Below are positions 17,369 to 26,497 of a stretch of 64,000 nucleotides of DNA, piece by piece. The position numbers and the translations under genes were made by a program. How positions within the stretch are numbered: position 1 is the stretch's first letter; each line of letters opens with the position of its first letter. Under the pieces are notes generated by a model. It saw nothing but the letters and a program-made list of their open reading frames with translations. It was not told where the DNA came from and did no database searches. This stretch comes from Sutcliffiella horikoshii. GTDB lineage: Bacteria > Bacillota > Bacilli > Bacillales > Bacillaceae_I. The stretch is taken from assembly GCA_001636495.1 (NCBI GenBank), contig KV440964.1, forward strand, positions 2,310,666-2,374,665. The letters run 5' to 3'.

Positions 17369-17640
17369 CTTCATCTTCGTGATGAAGACCTCTGTGGCAA
17401 GAAAATAGGAGAAGAGAAGTCTTCATCGCCGTGATGAAGACCTCCGTTGCAAGAAAAAAGGAGAAGAGAAGTCCTCATCGCCGTGATGTAGACCTCTGTG
17501 GCAAGAAAAAAGGAGGAGAGAAGTCTTCATCGCCGTGATGAAGACCTCCGTTGCAAGAAAAAAGGAGAAGAGAAGTCTTCATCGCCGTGATGAAGACCTC
17601 CATGGCAAGAAAAAAGGAGAAGAGAAGTCTTCATTCTTCA
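17369..17640. repeat. Minisatellite B, 52-bp period, about 5.2 copies
   Basis: Units start at 17369, 17421, 17473, 17525, 17577 and a stub at 17629. Each unit begins with TCTTCATC-GCCGT-GATGAAGA, an 8-bp-arm hairpin, followed by CCTC..GCAAGAAAAAAGGAG and a purine-rich tail. Copies differ by one to four bases. It lies between the pdp terminator and the dacF promoter. The next 120 bp up to the promoter show nothing further that I recognise. Confidence 0.95.
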
Positions 17641-17763
17641 AGGGATGAAGCGCAAAGGCAAGGCCCGGCCAATATTCCAAAGTATCTGAGACCAGTGGTA
17701 GTTACCCAAGGGTAAGTGCTTTTTTGTATTGATAAAATAATTTACCTCCACTTCCAAAACTTA

Positions 17764-17792
17764 GTATAAAACTAATCTTTTTGGAAAAAATG
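17764..17792 (+). promoter_or_regulatory. Candidate sigma-F promoter of dacF
   Basis: GTATA (17764-17768), 14-base spacer, GGAAAAAATG (17783-17792). This fits the sigma-F/G class pattern GyATA and GGnnAnAnT. dacF is forespore-transcribed by sigma-F in B. subtilis. Confidence 0.6.
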
Positions 17793-17823
17793 TGAAGTAT
17801 GGAATATGATTGGAGGTCTAAGG

Positions 17824-18987
17824 ATGAAAAAGTTAATAACCGCAATAATTGCCATTGCTTTTACTTTTTCCGCATTTAGTCCTGTTGTAGGGGCGGAAGA
17901 AAAAGGTGTTCAACTTACAGAGAATGCAAGATCAGCAATATTAATTGAACGCGACACTGGTCAAGTGTTATATGAGAAAAACGGACACGAAAAATTGCCG
18001 CCGGCGAGTATGACCAAAATCATGACAATGCTCTTGATTATGGAGGCCATTGATAAAGGTGAATTAACGTGGGATGAAAAAATTAGAACGAGTGAGTATG
18101 CAGCATCGATGGGAGGATCGCAGATTTTCCTTGAGCCTGGTGAAGAAATGACCACGGATGAGATGCTTCGCGGGATCGCCATTGCGTCTGGAAATGATGC
18201 ATCTGTGGCGATGGCTGAGCGTATTGCAGGCTCTGAAGCCGCATTTGTGGAACGCATGAATACAAAAGCAAAGGATTTGGGACTGGAAAATACGCTTTTC
18301 CAAAACCCGACAGGCTTGCCTGCCAAAAATCATTACAGCACTGCAAACGATATGGCTGTCATGGCGAAGGAATTATTGAAATATGAAGGCATAACAAAAT
18401 ATACTGGCCAATACGAGGACTATCTTCGTCAAGATTCAGAGAAGAAATTCTGGTTGGTCAATACGAATAAGCTCGTAAGATTCTATCCTGGCGTGGATGG
18501 TGTCAAAACCGGTTTTACACAAGAAGCAAAATATTGTTTGACAGCGACTGCGAAAAAAGACAATATGCGTGTCATTGCAGTAGTGTTCGGTGCACCAACA
18601 CCTAAAGACCGGAATGCACAAATCACGAACATGTTAGATTATGCTTTCAGTCAGTATAAAACGCACCCGATGTATGAAAGAAACGAAGCTGTTGCAAAGG
18701 TTGATATCAGCAAAGGGTCCGAAAAAGAAGTGGATGTCGTTACCAGTGAACCAATTTCTGTTCTGACGAAGAAGGGCGAGAACGTTGATAATGTGGAAAA
18801 AGAAATTACAGTCGATGAAAATGTGAAGGCTCCTGTTAAAAAAGGAGATAAAGTTGGTATCATCGTCCTGAAAAAAGACGGCAAAGTTCTGTCTGAAAGC
18901 GACCTTGTAGCTGGAAAAGACAGCATGGAAGCAAGCTGGTGGCAACTATTCAAACGGTCTATGGGACACTTTTCAAAACTAGATTAA
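17824..18987 (+). CDS. dacF: D-alanyl-D-alanine carboxypeptidase DacF
   Basis: 387 residues. Signal peptide about 1-23 ending at VVGA-EE. Penicillin-binding transpeptidase-like domain with SMTK (S62, K65), SGN (about 128) and KTG (about 230), then the PBP5 C-terminal beta domain and a short amphipathic tail (WWQLFKRSMGHF) that anchors it to the membrane. It trims stem peptides, setting cross-linking of spore cortex. The start is ATG 17824 behind GGAGG. It precedes the spoIIA operon, as in B. subtilis, with read-through possible. Confidence 0.93.
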   Translation: MKKLITAIIAIAFTFSAFSPVVGAEEKGVQLTENARSAILIERDTGQVLYEKNGHEKLPPASMTKIMTMLLIMEAIDKGELTWDEKIRTSEYAASMGGSQIFLEPGEEMTTDEMLRGIAIASGNDASVAMAERIAGSEAAFVERMNTKAKDLGLENTLFQNPTGLPAKNHYSTANDMAVMAKELLKYEGITKYTGQYEDYLRQDSEKKFWLVNTNKLVRFYPGVDGVKTGFTQEAKYCLTATAKKDNMRVIAVVFGAPTPKDRNAQITNMLDYAFSQYKTHPMYERNEAVAKVDISKGSEKEVDVVTSEPISVLTKKGENVDNVEKEITVDENVKAPVKKGDKVGIIVLKKDGKVLSESDLVAGKDSMEASWWQLFKRSMGHFSKLD

Positions 18988-19319
18988 TCGTAAAAAAAGT
19001 AAAGCTAACAGCTTTTTAGAAGGCTGTTTTCGTAAACTTTGTTGCTTTTTCGTATTTTTAAATCAACCGTTATATACCTTGCTATCGTGCTCTTTCCCTG
19101 GCTATACGGGTTAGCCTGCATGCCTAATTTAGAGTATGTAAGCAGTAAAAAGTCCAATTTCCGACTTTTTACAATGAATAGCAACAATCATTGAGGAAAG
19201 AGCTTTTTAGAACAAAGGATTTTAGCGAAATACCACTAGTTTTGTCTTTAGGCAGGAATTCCGAATTTAAATATAGAAATTGACTCACTGAACAAAGTTT
19301 CCACAAGGGGGAAAGTGCA
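18988..19319 (+). promoter_or_regulatory. dacF-spoIIAA intergenic region with candidate sigma-H promoter
   Basis: 332 bp without a gene. A weak hairpin (AACAGC ... GCTGTT with T-run, about 19006-19028) follows dacF. Near the right end AGGAATT (19254-19260), 15 bases, GAAAT (19276-19280) resembles a sigma-H promoter, expected here because spoIIA is sigma-H and Spo0A driven. I could not identify a convincing 0A box. Confidence 0.4.
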
Positions 19320-19670
19320 GTGAGTCTTACCGTTGATTTGGAAGTCAAACAGAATGTTCTTTGTGTTCGTTTAGCAGGAGAATTGGATCACCATACAGCT
19401 GAAAACTTGCGAAATCAAGCCACAGCCATTATTGAAAAACACCAGATTTCTCATATTATTTTGAATTTGGAGCAATTGTCCTTTATGGACAGCTCGGGAC
19501 TTGGGGTCATACTTGGCCGGTACAAGCAAATTAAGAATAACGGTGGAGAAATGGTGGTTTGTTCTATTTCCCCAGCAGTTAAACGACTATTCGAAATGTC
19601 AGGATTGTTCAAGATTATCCGTCTTGAAGAAAGCGAACAAAATGCCCTGCAGAAACTGGGGGTGGCATAA
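19320..19670 (+). CDS. spoIIAA: Anti-sigma-F factor antagonist
   Basis: 116-residue STAS-domain protein. The unphosphorylated form binds SpoIIAB and frees sigma-F in the forespore. The phosphorylation site is visible as FMDSSGLGV with Ser58. It starts with GTG at 19320 after AAGGGGGAAAG. Its stop codon overlaps the start of spoIIAB (TAATG), indicating translational coupling, which keeps the antagonist and anti-sigma balanced. Confidence 0.97.
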   Translation: MSLTVDLEVKQNVLCVRLAGELDHHTAENLRNQATAIIEKHQISHIILNLEQLSFMDSSGLGVILGRYKQIKNNGGEMVVCSISPAVKRLFEMSGLFKIIRLEESEQNALQKLGVA

Positions 19671-20110
19671 TGAATAATCAAATGCACCTGCAATTCTCTG
19701 CACTTAGCCAAAATGAATCGTTCGCAAGGGTAACTGTAGCGGCTTTCATCATGCAATTGGATCCGACCATGGATGAGTTGACTGAAATTAAGACAGTAGT
19801 ATCAGAGGCAGTGACAAATGCCATTATTCATGGTTATGACAACGACCCTAAAGCCACTGTTTACATCTCTGTAGAATTAGAGGACGGAGCTGTCCATATC
19901 ACCATTAAGGATGAAGGTATGGGAATTGATGATGTAGAGGAAGCTAGACAGCCGTTATACACTACTAAGCCTGAGCTCGAGCGTTCTGGTATGGGGTTTA
20001 CCATCATGGAAAACTTTATGGATTACGTAGAAATTCATTCATCTAGAGAAACAGGCACCTCAATCCGTATGACCAAGTATTTAGCTAAGAGCAAAGCGCT
20101 TTGTAATTAA
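19670..20110 (+). CDS. spoIIAB: Anti-sigma-F factor / serine kinase
   Basis: 146-residue GHKL-type ATPase. Binds sigma-F and phosphorylates SpoIIAA. Bergerat-fold motifs: [14 protein letters not shown] (N box, about 41-54), DEGMGIDD (G1, about 78) and [11 protein letters not shown] (G2, about 105). It overlaps spoIIAA by one base and sigF follows after 12 bases, so it is a compact three-gene operon. Confidence 0.97.
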   Translation: MNNQMHLQFSALSQNESFARVTVAAFIMQLDPTMDELTEIKTVVSEAVTNAIIHGYDNDPKATVYISVELEDGAVHITIKDEGMGIDDVEEARQPLYTTKPELERSGMGFTIMENFMDYVEIHSSRETGTSIRMTKYLAKSKALCN

Positions 20111-20122
20111 GGAGCTAAGCCT

Positions 20123-20878
20123 ATGGATGTCGAGGTCAAGAACCAAGCACAAACATATCTAAAAGATCATGAAGTGAAAGAACTGATAAAAAGAAGTCAA
20201 TCAGGTGAACAGGAAGCACGTGACACAATCGTGCAAAAAAACATGAGGCTTGTCTGGTCTGTTGTTCAGCGCTTCATGAACAGAGGCTATGAACCTGACG
20301 ACCTGTTCCAAATAGGCTGCATCGGCTTATTGAAATCGGTGGATAAGTTCGACCTGTCCTATGACGTTAAATTCTCCACATACGCGGTTCCAATGATCAT
20401 CGGGGAAATTCAGCGATTCATTCGGGACGACGGTAGTGTAAAGGTGAGCCGTTCGCTAAAGGAAGTGGCGAACAAAATCAGGAAAGCGAAAGATGAGCTG
20501 TCCAAAAGATATGGCAGGGTACCAACTATCAATGAGATAGCGGAATTCCTGGAGATTACAGCGGAAGAAGTAGTTCTGGCACAAGAAGCTGCACGTGCGC
20601 CTTCGTCCATCCACGAAACCGTCTATGAAAATGATGGAGATCCTATTACACTCTTGGATCAAATCGCTGATCATTCCGAGCATCGCTGGTTCGATAAAAT
20701 AGCCTTGAAAGAGGCCATTGAAGAACTTGATGAACGGGAAAAGCTTATTGTGTATTTGCGATACTATAAGGACCAGACCCAAACAGAGGTCGCCCAGCGA
20801 CTAGGAATCTCACAGGTGCAGGTGAGCCGTCTGGAAAAGAAAATATTGCAGCAAATGAAAGATCGTATGGATGAATGA
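20123..20878 (+). CDS. sigF: RNA polymerase sigma-F factor
   Basis: 251 residues. Region 2 (DLFQIGCIGLLKSVDKFD and FSTYAVPMIIGEIQRFIR), region 3 and region 4 helix-turn-helix (QTEVAQRLGISQVQVSRLEK) are complete. It is the first forespore-specific sigma factor and directs dacF-type promoters. Preceded by TAAGGAG. A terminator stem is built into its last codons, so transcription ends here rather than continuing toward spoVA. Confidence 0.97.
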   Translation: MDVEVKNQAQTYLKDHEVKELIKRSQSGEQEARDTIVQKNMRLVWSVVQRFMNRGYEPDDLFQIGCIGLLKSVDKFDLSYDVKFSTYAVPMIIGEIQRFIRDDGSVKVSRSLKEVANKIRKAKDELSKRYGRVPTINEIAEFLEITAEEVVLAQEAARAPSSIHETVYENDGDPITLLDQIADHSEHRWFDKIALKEAIEELDEREKLIVYLRYYKDQTQTEVAQRLGISQVQVSRLEKKILQQMKDRMDE

Positions 20879-20896
20879 TATCCATACGTTTTTTTT
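20864..20896 (+). terminator. spoIIA operon terminator overlapping the sigF stop
   Basis: CGTATGGAT, loop, ATCCATACG followed by eight T. The left arm encodes the last residues of sigma-F (DRMDE). Confidence 0.93.
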
Positions 20897-20943
20897 ATTG
20901 AAATTTATTTCTTGACCCGAAGTAAAAAATAGTAATAAAATCA

Positions 20944-21081
20944 TTGACACGACCATATATTTTTACTAAAATTTTATCAAAGGTTGTAAACGTTTACTTT
21001 TTAGAAAATTTCTACACATGCATACTATATTAATACTATCTAACTAAGTAAATTTTTTACTAAAAAATGAATACGTTTACA
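20944..21081 (+). promoter_or_regulatory. Promoter and two LacI/CRE-like operators of the galactoside operon
   Basis: TTGACA (20944-20949), 17 bases, TAAAAT (20967-20972) is a strong sigma-A promoter. Just downstream lies the perfect palindrome GTAAACGTTTAC (20986-20997), which in context TGTAAACGTTTACT is also one base from the CcpA CRE consensus. A second site TGAATACGTTTACA (21068-21081) lies 83 bp further. Both are near enough to consensus for the LacI-family regulator encoded at the operon end or for CcpA; sequence alone cannot separate these. Confidence 0.75.
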
Positions 21082-21121
21082 ATTCGGCGTCACTAAAGAG
21101 ACCTGAAGGGGAGGAAGTTCT

Positions 21122-22408
21122 ATGAAAAAAGTTTCAAAGCTCTTTATCACACTTATTGCAGTGATGTTGATTGCGGCAGGTTGCAGTGGGGGAGACGATG
21201 CTTCTGGCAGCGATAAAACGATAACCGCTTGGGCATGGAATGTGAATGTTGGAGCTTTAGAGGAAGCTGCTGAAAAATTCAAGGAAGAAAATCCTGGGTT
21301 TGAATTAAAGGTGGAGGACATCGGCCGTCTTGATGTATATGACAAATTGTCTACCGGTCTTGCGGCTGGCGGTATCGGACTTCCTGACATTGTCCTTGTG
21401 GAAGATGATCGCATCCAAGGATATGTAGAAGCTTTTCCACAAGGATTCCTAAATCTATCCGATAAGGGGTTTGACGAGCATAAAGACTTATTTCCGAATT
21501 TCAAACAAGAGTTAACTTCTAAAAATGGAGATTTCTACGCATTCTCCTTTGATGCGGGTCCTGCTGGAATGTTCTACCGCCGAGATCTTTTTGAACAGGC
21601 TGGGGTGGACGCTGAATCTATCGAAACATGGGATCAGTTCCTCGAAGCAGGAAAGAAAATTAAAGAAGAGACAGGGGCATTCGCCATGCCGCTGGATAAA
21701 TTCAAGGACGATCCTACTTTCAGGATGATGTTGAATCAACTGGATGCTTACTATTTTGATAGTGAAGGAAATATTGACTTTACCAATCCAAAAGCTGTTC
21801 AGGCAATGGATATGCTAAAGCAATTTGATGACGAAGGCTTAATCAAAGATGTAGACGGGTGGAATGGTGTAGTATCTTCTACTATTGATGGGTCTGTAGC
21901 AACTGTTCCATTTGGGGCTTGGTATTACGGCACAATCGTTGATCAAGCAAAGGATTCTGAAGGCGATTGGGGAGTATTCCTTCTTCCTGCCTTTGAAGAA
22001 GGTGGAAATCGAGCTTCCAACTTGGGAGGAAGCAGTTTTATGATCCCAGCAGCCTCAAAGAATGCTGATGTTGCTTATGAGTTTATGGAATTTTTCTCAA
22101 CGAATGAAGATGTACAGCTAACGGCAATGGACAAATACGGATTGTTCCCATCCCTTTCTTCCACTTATGATTCCGATGTATTCACTGGTCCTGTTGAATT
22201 CTTCGGTGGTCAGGATATCTGGAAGTTGTTTGCGGATGAAATGAGCGACGTTCCAACTGCCTATTATACGCAGGATTATTCCCTAGCACTTGATGAGTCC
22301 ATTAAGGCTCAAGCTGATGTGTTCAACGGAAAAGATCCGAAAAAAGCATTAGAAGAAGCTGCAAAACGTTTGAGCGATCGTACGCAGCGCGACGTTAATT
22401 CCCATTAA
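21122..22408 (+). CDS. Sugar ABC transporter substrate-binding lipoprotein
   Basis: 428 residues. Lipoprotein signal with the lipobox LIAAGC (Cys at about 21), then a family 1 extracellular solute-binding protein fold: ITAWAWNVNVGALEEAAEKF near the start, LPDIVLVEDDRIQGY, and the aromatic-rich WYYGTIVDQAKD and GGSSFMIPAAS segments lining the sugar site. It would deliver oligosaccharides to the two permeases downstream. Gene context points to galactosides such as melibiose, raffinose or galacto-oligosaccharides. The exact sugar cannot be read from sequence. A large stem-loop separates it from the permeases, typical where the binding protein is needed in excess. Confidence 0.88.
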   Translation: MKKVSKLFITLIAVMLIAAGCSGGDDASGSDKTITAWAWNVNVGALEEAAEKFKEENPGFELKVEDIGRLDVYDKLSTGLAAGGIGLPDIVLVEDDRIQGYVEAFPQGFLNLSDKGFDEHKDLFPNFKQELTSKNGDFYAFSFDAGPAGMFYRRDLFEQAGVDAESIETWDQFLEAGKKIKEETGAFAMPLDKFKDDPTFRMMLNQLDAYYFDSEGNIDFTNPKAVQAMDMLKQFDDEGLIKDVDGWNGVVSSTIDGSVATVPFGAWYYGTIVDQAKDSEGDWGVFLLPAFEEGGNRASNLGGSSFMIPAASKNADVAYEFMEFFSTNEDVQLTAMDKYGLFPSLSSTYDSDVFTGPVEFFGGQDIWKLFADEMSDVPTAYYTQDYSLALDESIKAQADVFNGKDPKKALEEAAKRLSDRTQRDVNSH

Positions 22409-22423
22409 TCCGTTCTAAAAAAA

Positions 22424-22485
22424 TGGCTGACTAATAGTTTAGTAGACACTCCTACACGGAGTGGGGACTGCTGTTACGTCAGCCA
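22424..22485 (+). promoter_or_regulatory. Large intercistronic stem-loop
   Basis: Outer arms TGGCTGAC (22424-22431) and GTCAGCCA (22478-22485). Inside, AGTAG pairs with CTGCT, and CACTCC-tacac-GGAGTG (22447-22463) forms the tip. There is no U-tract directly after the outer stem, so it is more likely an mRNA-stabilising or processing structure (or a partial attenuator) than a full terminator. Confidence 0.7.
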
Positions 22486-22547
22486 CTCTCATTTAAAAGG
22501 GTTTTTGTAAAAATCTGTTTCTATTCACTAAAGAAAGTAGGCTGACT

Positions 22548-23402
22548 ATGAGAACGAAATCTTATATTCCATATTTATTTATAGCTCCAGCTGTTATCTT
22601 GTTCTCCGTGTTCATGTTATATCCCATCCTGCATTCCTTTGTATTAAGTTTTCAGACAAGTACAGGCGGTGCAATGGAGTTCAACGGCTTGGCTAACTAT
22701 AAACGTTTATTATCCGATCAAATTTTTTGGAAGGCATTGAAGAATACATTTATCATTTTAATTATTCAGGTTCCTATCATGCTCTTCCTCGCTCTGGTTC
22801 TGGCAACACTTTTAAATTCTGCAATGTTGAAAATGAAGGGCTTATTCAGAGTTTCCTTCTTCTTACCGGCTGTTACATCATTAGTTGCTTATTCGATCAT
22901 TTTTTCTATCATGCTGATGAATGATGGGGTAATCAACCAATTAATCAATGCATTAGGATTAAACAGTATACCATGGCTGTCTGATCCTTTCTGGGCAAAG
23001 GCGTCCTTAATTATTGCGATGACTTGGCGCTGGGCGGGATACAACATGGTCATTTATTTGGCAGCTCTGCAGAATATCTCAGATGAGATATATGAAGCGG
23101 CCAGTATGGATGGTGCAGGGAAAATCAGGCAGTTCTTTTCTATCACTATCCCTCAGTTGAAACCGGTCATTCTTTTTACAGCGATCCTTTGTACAATCGG
23201 GACACTTCAATTATTTGATGAACCGTTCGTGCTGACAAAAGGTGGACCAAGTGATGCAACCTTGACACTTGGCATGTATTTGTATCAGACAGGTTTCCGC
23301 TATTTCGATTTTGGTTATGCTTCAACGATTGCTTATGTAATAGTTGTTCTGATTGCGATCGTATCCTTTATACAATTCAAAGTGACGGGTGATGACAAAT
23401 GA
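22548..23402 (+). CDS. Sugar ABC transporter permease (MalF/UgpA type)
   Basis: 284 residues with six membrane helices. The EAA cytoplasmic loop is visible as EIYEAASMDGAGKIRQFFSI (about 182-201), the docking site for the ATPase. Overlaps the next permease by 4 bases (ATGA). There is no ABC ATPase gene in this operon, so it presumably uses a shared MsmX-type ATPase encoded elsewhere, as Bacillus sugar importers do. Confidence 0.9.
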   Translation: MRTKSYIPYLFIAPAVILFSVFMLYPILHSFVLSFQTSTGGAMEFNGLANYKRLLSDQIFWKALKNTFIILIIQVPIMLFLALVLATLLNSAMLKMKGLFRVSFFLPAVTSLVAYSIIFSIMLMNDGVINQLINALGLNSIPWLSDPFWAKASLIIAMTWRWAGYNMVIYLAALQNISDEIYEAASMDGAGKIRQFFSITIPQLKPVILFTAILCTIGTLQLFDEPFVLTKGGPSDATLTLGMYLYQTGFRYFDFGYASTIAYVIVVLIAIVSFIQFKVTGDDK

Positions 23403-24226
23403 AGAAAAAAACGAGAGCTTTGAACAAAATATTCTTATATGTCGGCTTAGGACTTGGTGCACTTGTGTCCCTCTTTCCGTTTTACTGGGCGGTGATTGGA
23501 GCTACCAATACAAGTGGTAAAATGTTTTCCAAGCCACCGGAATTGTTGCCGGGCGGCCAATTGATTGAAAATGTAACGAACTTGAACAACTCCATCGGGA
23601 TCGGCAGGGTGATGTTTAATTCCATGTTTGTGGCAGGTACTTACACTATTTTGAGTTTGATTGTGTGTACACTAGCTGCTTATGCATTTGCGAAATTTGA
23701 GTTTAAGGGAAGAAACATAATATTTATCATTTTCTTGCTTTCCATGATGGTGCCATATCATGCAACGGTTGTTCCTTTGTTTAAAATGATGGTTACCTTT
23801 GGTTGGATAAATTCATACAAAGCGTTGATTTTGCCAAACCTGGCTTATCCATTTGCCATCTTTCTTATGAGACAGAATATGCTGGCATTCCCAAATTCAC
23901 TTATTGAAGCGGGAAGAATTGATGGAGCGGGTGAATGGAAGATATTTTTCAGGATTGTCTTGCCTTCCATGAAACCGGCCTTGGCAGCAACGGCGATCTT
24001 CCTGTTCATGTTCCAGTGGAATAGTTTCTTATGGCCATTGATTGCTACAGCCTCAACAGATATGTACACGATGCCTGTTGCACTATCAAGTCTTTTCGGG
24101 CTTTCTAGGATTGATTATGGTCAAGTGATGGCTGGGGTGACACTTGCAACTATACCGATTATCGTATTCTTTCTCGCGTTACAACGTCACTTTATTTCCG
24201 GGATGCTTGGAAGTGCAGTTAAGTAA
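23399..24226 (+). CDS. Sugar ABC transporter permease (MalG type)
   Basis: 275 residues, six membrane helices. EAA loop SLIEAGRIDGAGEWKIFFRI (about 167-186). MalG-type sequences FPFYWAVIGATNTSG near the N-terminus and AAYAFAKFEFKGRN in the second helix region. Translationally coupled to the preceding permease. Alpha-galactosidase follows after 21 bases. Confidence 0.9.
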   Translation: MKKKTRALNKIFLYVGLGLGALVSLFPFYWAVIGATNTSGKMFSKPPELLPGGQLIENVTNLNNSIGIGRVMFNSMFVAGTYTILSLIVCTLAAYAFAKFEFKGRNIIFIIFLLSMMVPYHATVVPLFKMMVTFGWINSYKALILPNLAYPFAIFLMRQNMLAFPNSLIEAGRIDGAGEWKIFFRIVLPSMKPALAATAIFLFMFQWNSFLWPLIATASTDMYTMPVALSSLFGLSRIDYGQVMAGVTLATIPIIVFFLALQRHFISGMLGSAVK

Positions 24227-24247
24227 TAGTAGGGGAGTAGAAGCTAG

Positions 24248-26497
24248 ATGCCAATATTCATAAATGAAGACTTGTTACAGTTTCATCTACAAGGAAAAGA
24301 TTTCAGTTATCTGTTTCACGTCATGGAAAATGAACAGCTGGAGCATTTGTATTACGGAAAAAAGGTAACGCATCGAGAGAGTTTTTCCCATTTAATCGTT
24401 CGCCCTAATGAGGATATAGGTAATGCAACCTTCCCATTTGAAGGGAATGGTCGATTCTCTCTTGAAGCAATTAAACAGGAGTTCCCCTCCTATGGGACCT
24501 CAGACTACAGGGAGCCGGCTATCCAACTGTGGCATGAAAACGGGAGTAGAATAAGTGATTTTCGTTTTAAGAGTTTTACCGTACAAAAGGGGAAACCAGG
24601 GTTAGAAGGTCTTCCTGCTTCATATGTAGAGCATGATGATGAGGCAACTACTTTGACAATCATTTTAGAAGATAGCGAGCAGAAAGCTACCCTGGAGCTA
24701 TTCTATACCGTTTTTGAAAATCAAAATGGGTTAGCGAGAAGCTCCAGGCTGACCAATCATGGCCAAACACATATCGAAATCAATAGATTACTAAGTTCTT
24801 CAGTGGATTTTCCTACAAAGGAGTATACGATGCTGCAACTGGACGGAGCTTGGATCCGTGAGAGGCATCTGCATAAACGTGAGCTCCAGCACGGAGTTCA
24901 ATCTATTGATAGCAAAAGGGGCACAAGCAGTTCCCAGCACAATCCTTTCATGGCTCTTGCCAAAAAAGGCGCAAATGAATTCAGCGGCGAAGTGTATGGT
25001 TTCAGTCTCGTTTATAGCGGTAATTTCCTAGCTGGGGTGGAGGTCGATCATTTTGAGACGGCAAGAGCCTATATTGGCTTAAATCCATTTGATTTTCGTT
25101 GGCAGTTGAAGGCGAATGAAAGCTTTCAGGCGCCGGAAGCATTGCTTGTTTATTCGGATCAAGGGTACAACGGCATGAGCCAATCCTATCATCATCTTTT
25201 TCAGAAGCATATGGCCCGTGGAAAATGGAGAGACAGGGAAAGACCGGTTCTAATCAACAATTGGGAAGCCACCTATTTCAATTTCAATGAAGAAAAGCTT
25301 CTCAATATAGCGGATGTAGCAGCAGAAGTTGGGATTGAGCTCTTCGTCCTCGATGATGGCTGGTTCTTAAATAGAAATGATGATACCACCTCCTTGGGAG
25401 ATTGGTTTGAAGATAAAAAGAAATTGAAAAGCGGGTTAGAAGGCTTAGCAAAACAGGTAAATGATCGTGGATTGAAGTTCGGTCTATGGTTCGAGCCAGA
25501 AATGATTTCAAAGGAAAGCCTTTTGTATAAAAAGCATCCAGAATGGGTGATGAAACATAAAGGCTCCAATCATTCACATGGAAGAAATCAATATATATTA
25601 GACCTTACTCAAGAAGAGGTACGCTTATGTATTTTAAACAGGCTAAGGGAGATCCTATCTTCGGCCAATATTGAGTACGTCAAATGGGATATGAACCGGA
25701 ATATGACGGAGATTGGATCTGGGTTTCTAGACAACAGGCAGCAAGGAGAAGTGGCCCACAGGTATATGCTAGGTTTGTATGAAATGCTCGAACAGCTTAC
25801 GCAGGAATTTCCTGATGTTCTATTCGAATCCTGTGCAAGCGGAGGTAATCGCTTTGATCCTGGAATGCTCTTCTATATGCCGCAAGCGTGGACGAGTGAT
25901 AATACCGATGCAATCGAGAGGCTGAATATACAATACGGAACCTCCTATGCATACCCAACATCCATGATGGGAGCACATGTGTCAAGTGTGCCGAATCACC
26001 AGACTGGCAGAGTGACAAGTCTTTCTACCAGGTTTCATGTATCGATGTTCGGTGCATTTGGCTATGAATTGGACGCAACCAATTTTACCGAGGAAGAAAA
26101 AGAGGAAGTAAGCATGCAGATTGCTTTCTTTAAAGAACATCGCCAATTGTTGCAGTTTGGTACGTTCTTCCGATTGAAGAGTCCTTTTGAATCCAATGAT
26201 ACGGCTTGGATGGTTGTGTCAAAGGACAAAAAGAAAGCTATTGTTGCATTTTATAGAAAACAGGCCGTCCCTAACCCAAGCTTTGTAACGATTGAATTGG
26301 CTGGCTTGGAACCGGACTTCCTATATAGAAACCATAATAATGGGTCCACATTTTGTGGAGATGAATTGATGCATATAGGACTTCAGGTTCCCTCGTTTTT
26401 TACAGGTACAGGGATAAACGAACATACACAATTAGTAGGAGATTATCAATCAAGAGTTTGGGTATTGGAAGCGTTGGACTGGGGGAAAAAGGAATGA
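24248..26497 (+). CDS. Alpha-galactosidase, glycoside hydrolase family 36
   Basis: 749 residues, the normal length for GH36 group I tetrameric enzymes. N-terminal beta-sandwich (about 1-320), (beta/alpha)8 catalytic domain (about 330-650), C-terminal beta domain. Catalytic nucleophile in VKWDMNR (D481) and acid/base in WTSDNTDAIER (D551); FVLDDGWF (about 366) and ESCASGGNRFDPG are further signatures. No signal peptide, so it acts on imported sugars. Removes alpha-1,6-galactose from melibiose, raffinose or stachyose. Its last codons overlap the galK start. Ribosome binding site AGGGGAG. It is not of the GH4 MelA type found in B. subtilis. Confidence 0.95.
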   Translation: MPIFINEDLLQFHLQGKDFSYLFHVMENEQLEHLYYGKKVTHRESFSHLIVRPNEDIGNATFPFEGNGRFSLEAIKQEFPSYGTSDYREPAIQLWHENGSRISDFRFKSFTVQKGKPGLEGLPASYVEHDDEATTLTIILEDSEQKATLELFYTVFENQNGLARSSRLTNHGQTHIEINRLLSSSVDFPTKEYTMLQLDGAWIRERHLHKRELQHGVQSIDSKRGTSSSQHNPFMALAKKGANEFSGEVYGFSLVYSGNFLAGVEVDHFETARAYIGLNPFDFRWQLKANESFQAPEALLVYSDQGYNGMSQSYHHLFQKHMARGKWRDRERPVLINNWEATYFNFNEEKLLNIADVAAEVGIELFVLDDGWFLNRNDDTTSLGDWFEDKKKLKSGLEGLAKQVNDRGLKFGLWFEPEMISKESLLYKKHPEWVMKHKGSNHSHGRNQYILDLTQEEVRLCILNRLREILSSANIEYVKWDMNRNMTEIGSGFLDNRQQGEVAHRYMLGLYEMLEQLTQEFPDVLFESCASGGNRFDPGMLFYMPQAWTSDNTDAIERLNIQYGTSYAYPTSMMGAHVSSVPNHQTGRVTSLSTRFHVSMFGAFGYELDATNFTEEEKEEVSMQIAFFKEHRQLLQFGTFFRLKSPFESNDTAWMVVSKDKKKAIVAFYRKQAVPNPSFVTIELAGLEPDFLYRNHNNGSTFCGDELMHIGLQVPSFFTGTGINEHTQLVGDYQSRVWVLEALDWGKKE

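Noticed and set aside
10797-17640. CRISPR arrays
   Set aside because: The tandem arrays have contiguous 52-bp units with no unique spacers between identical repeats, and there are no cas genes.
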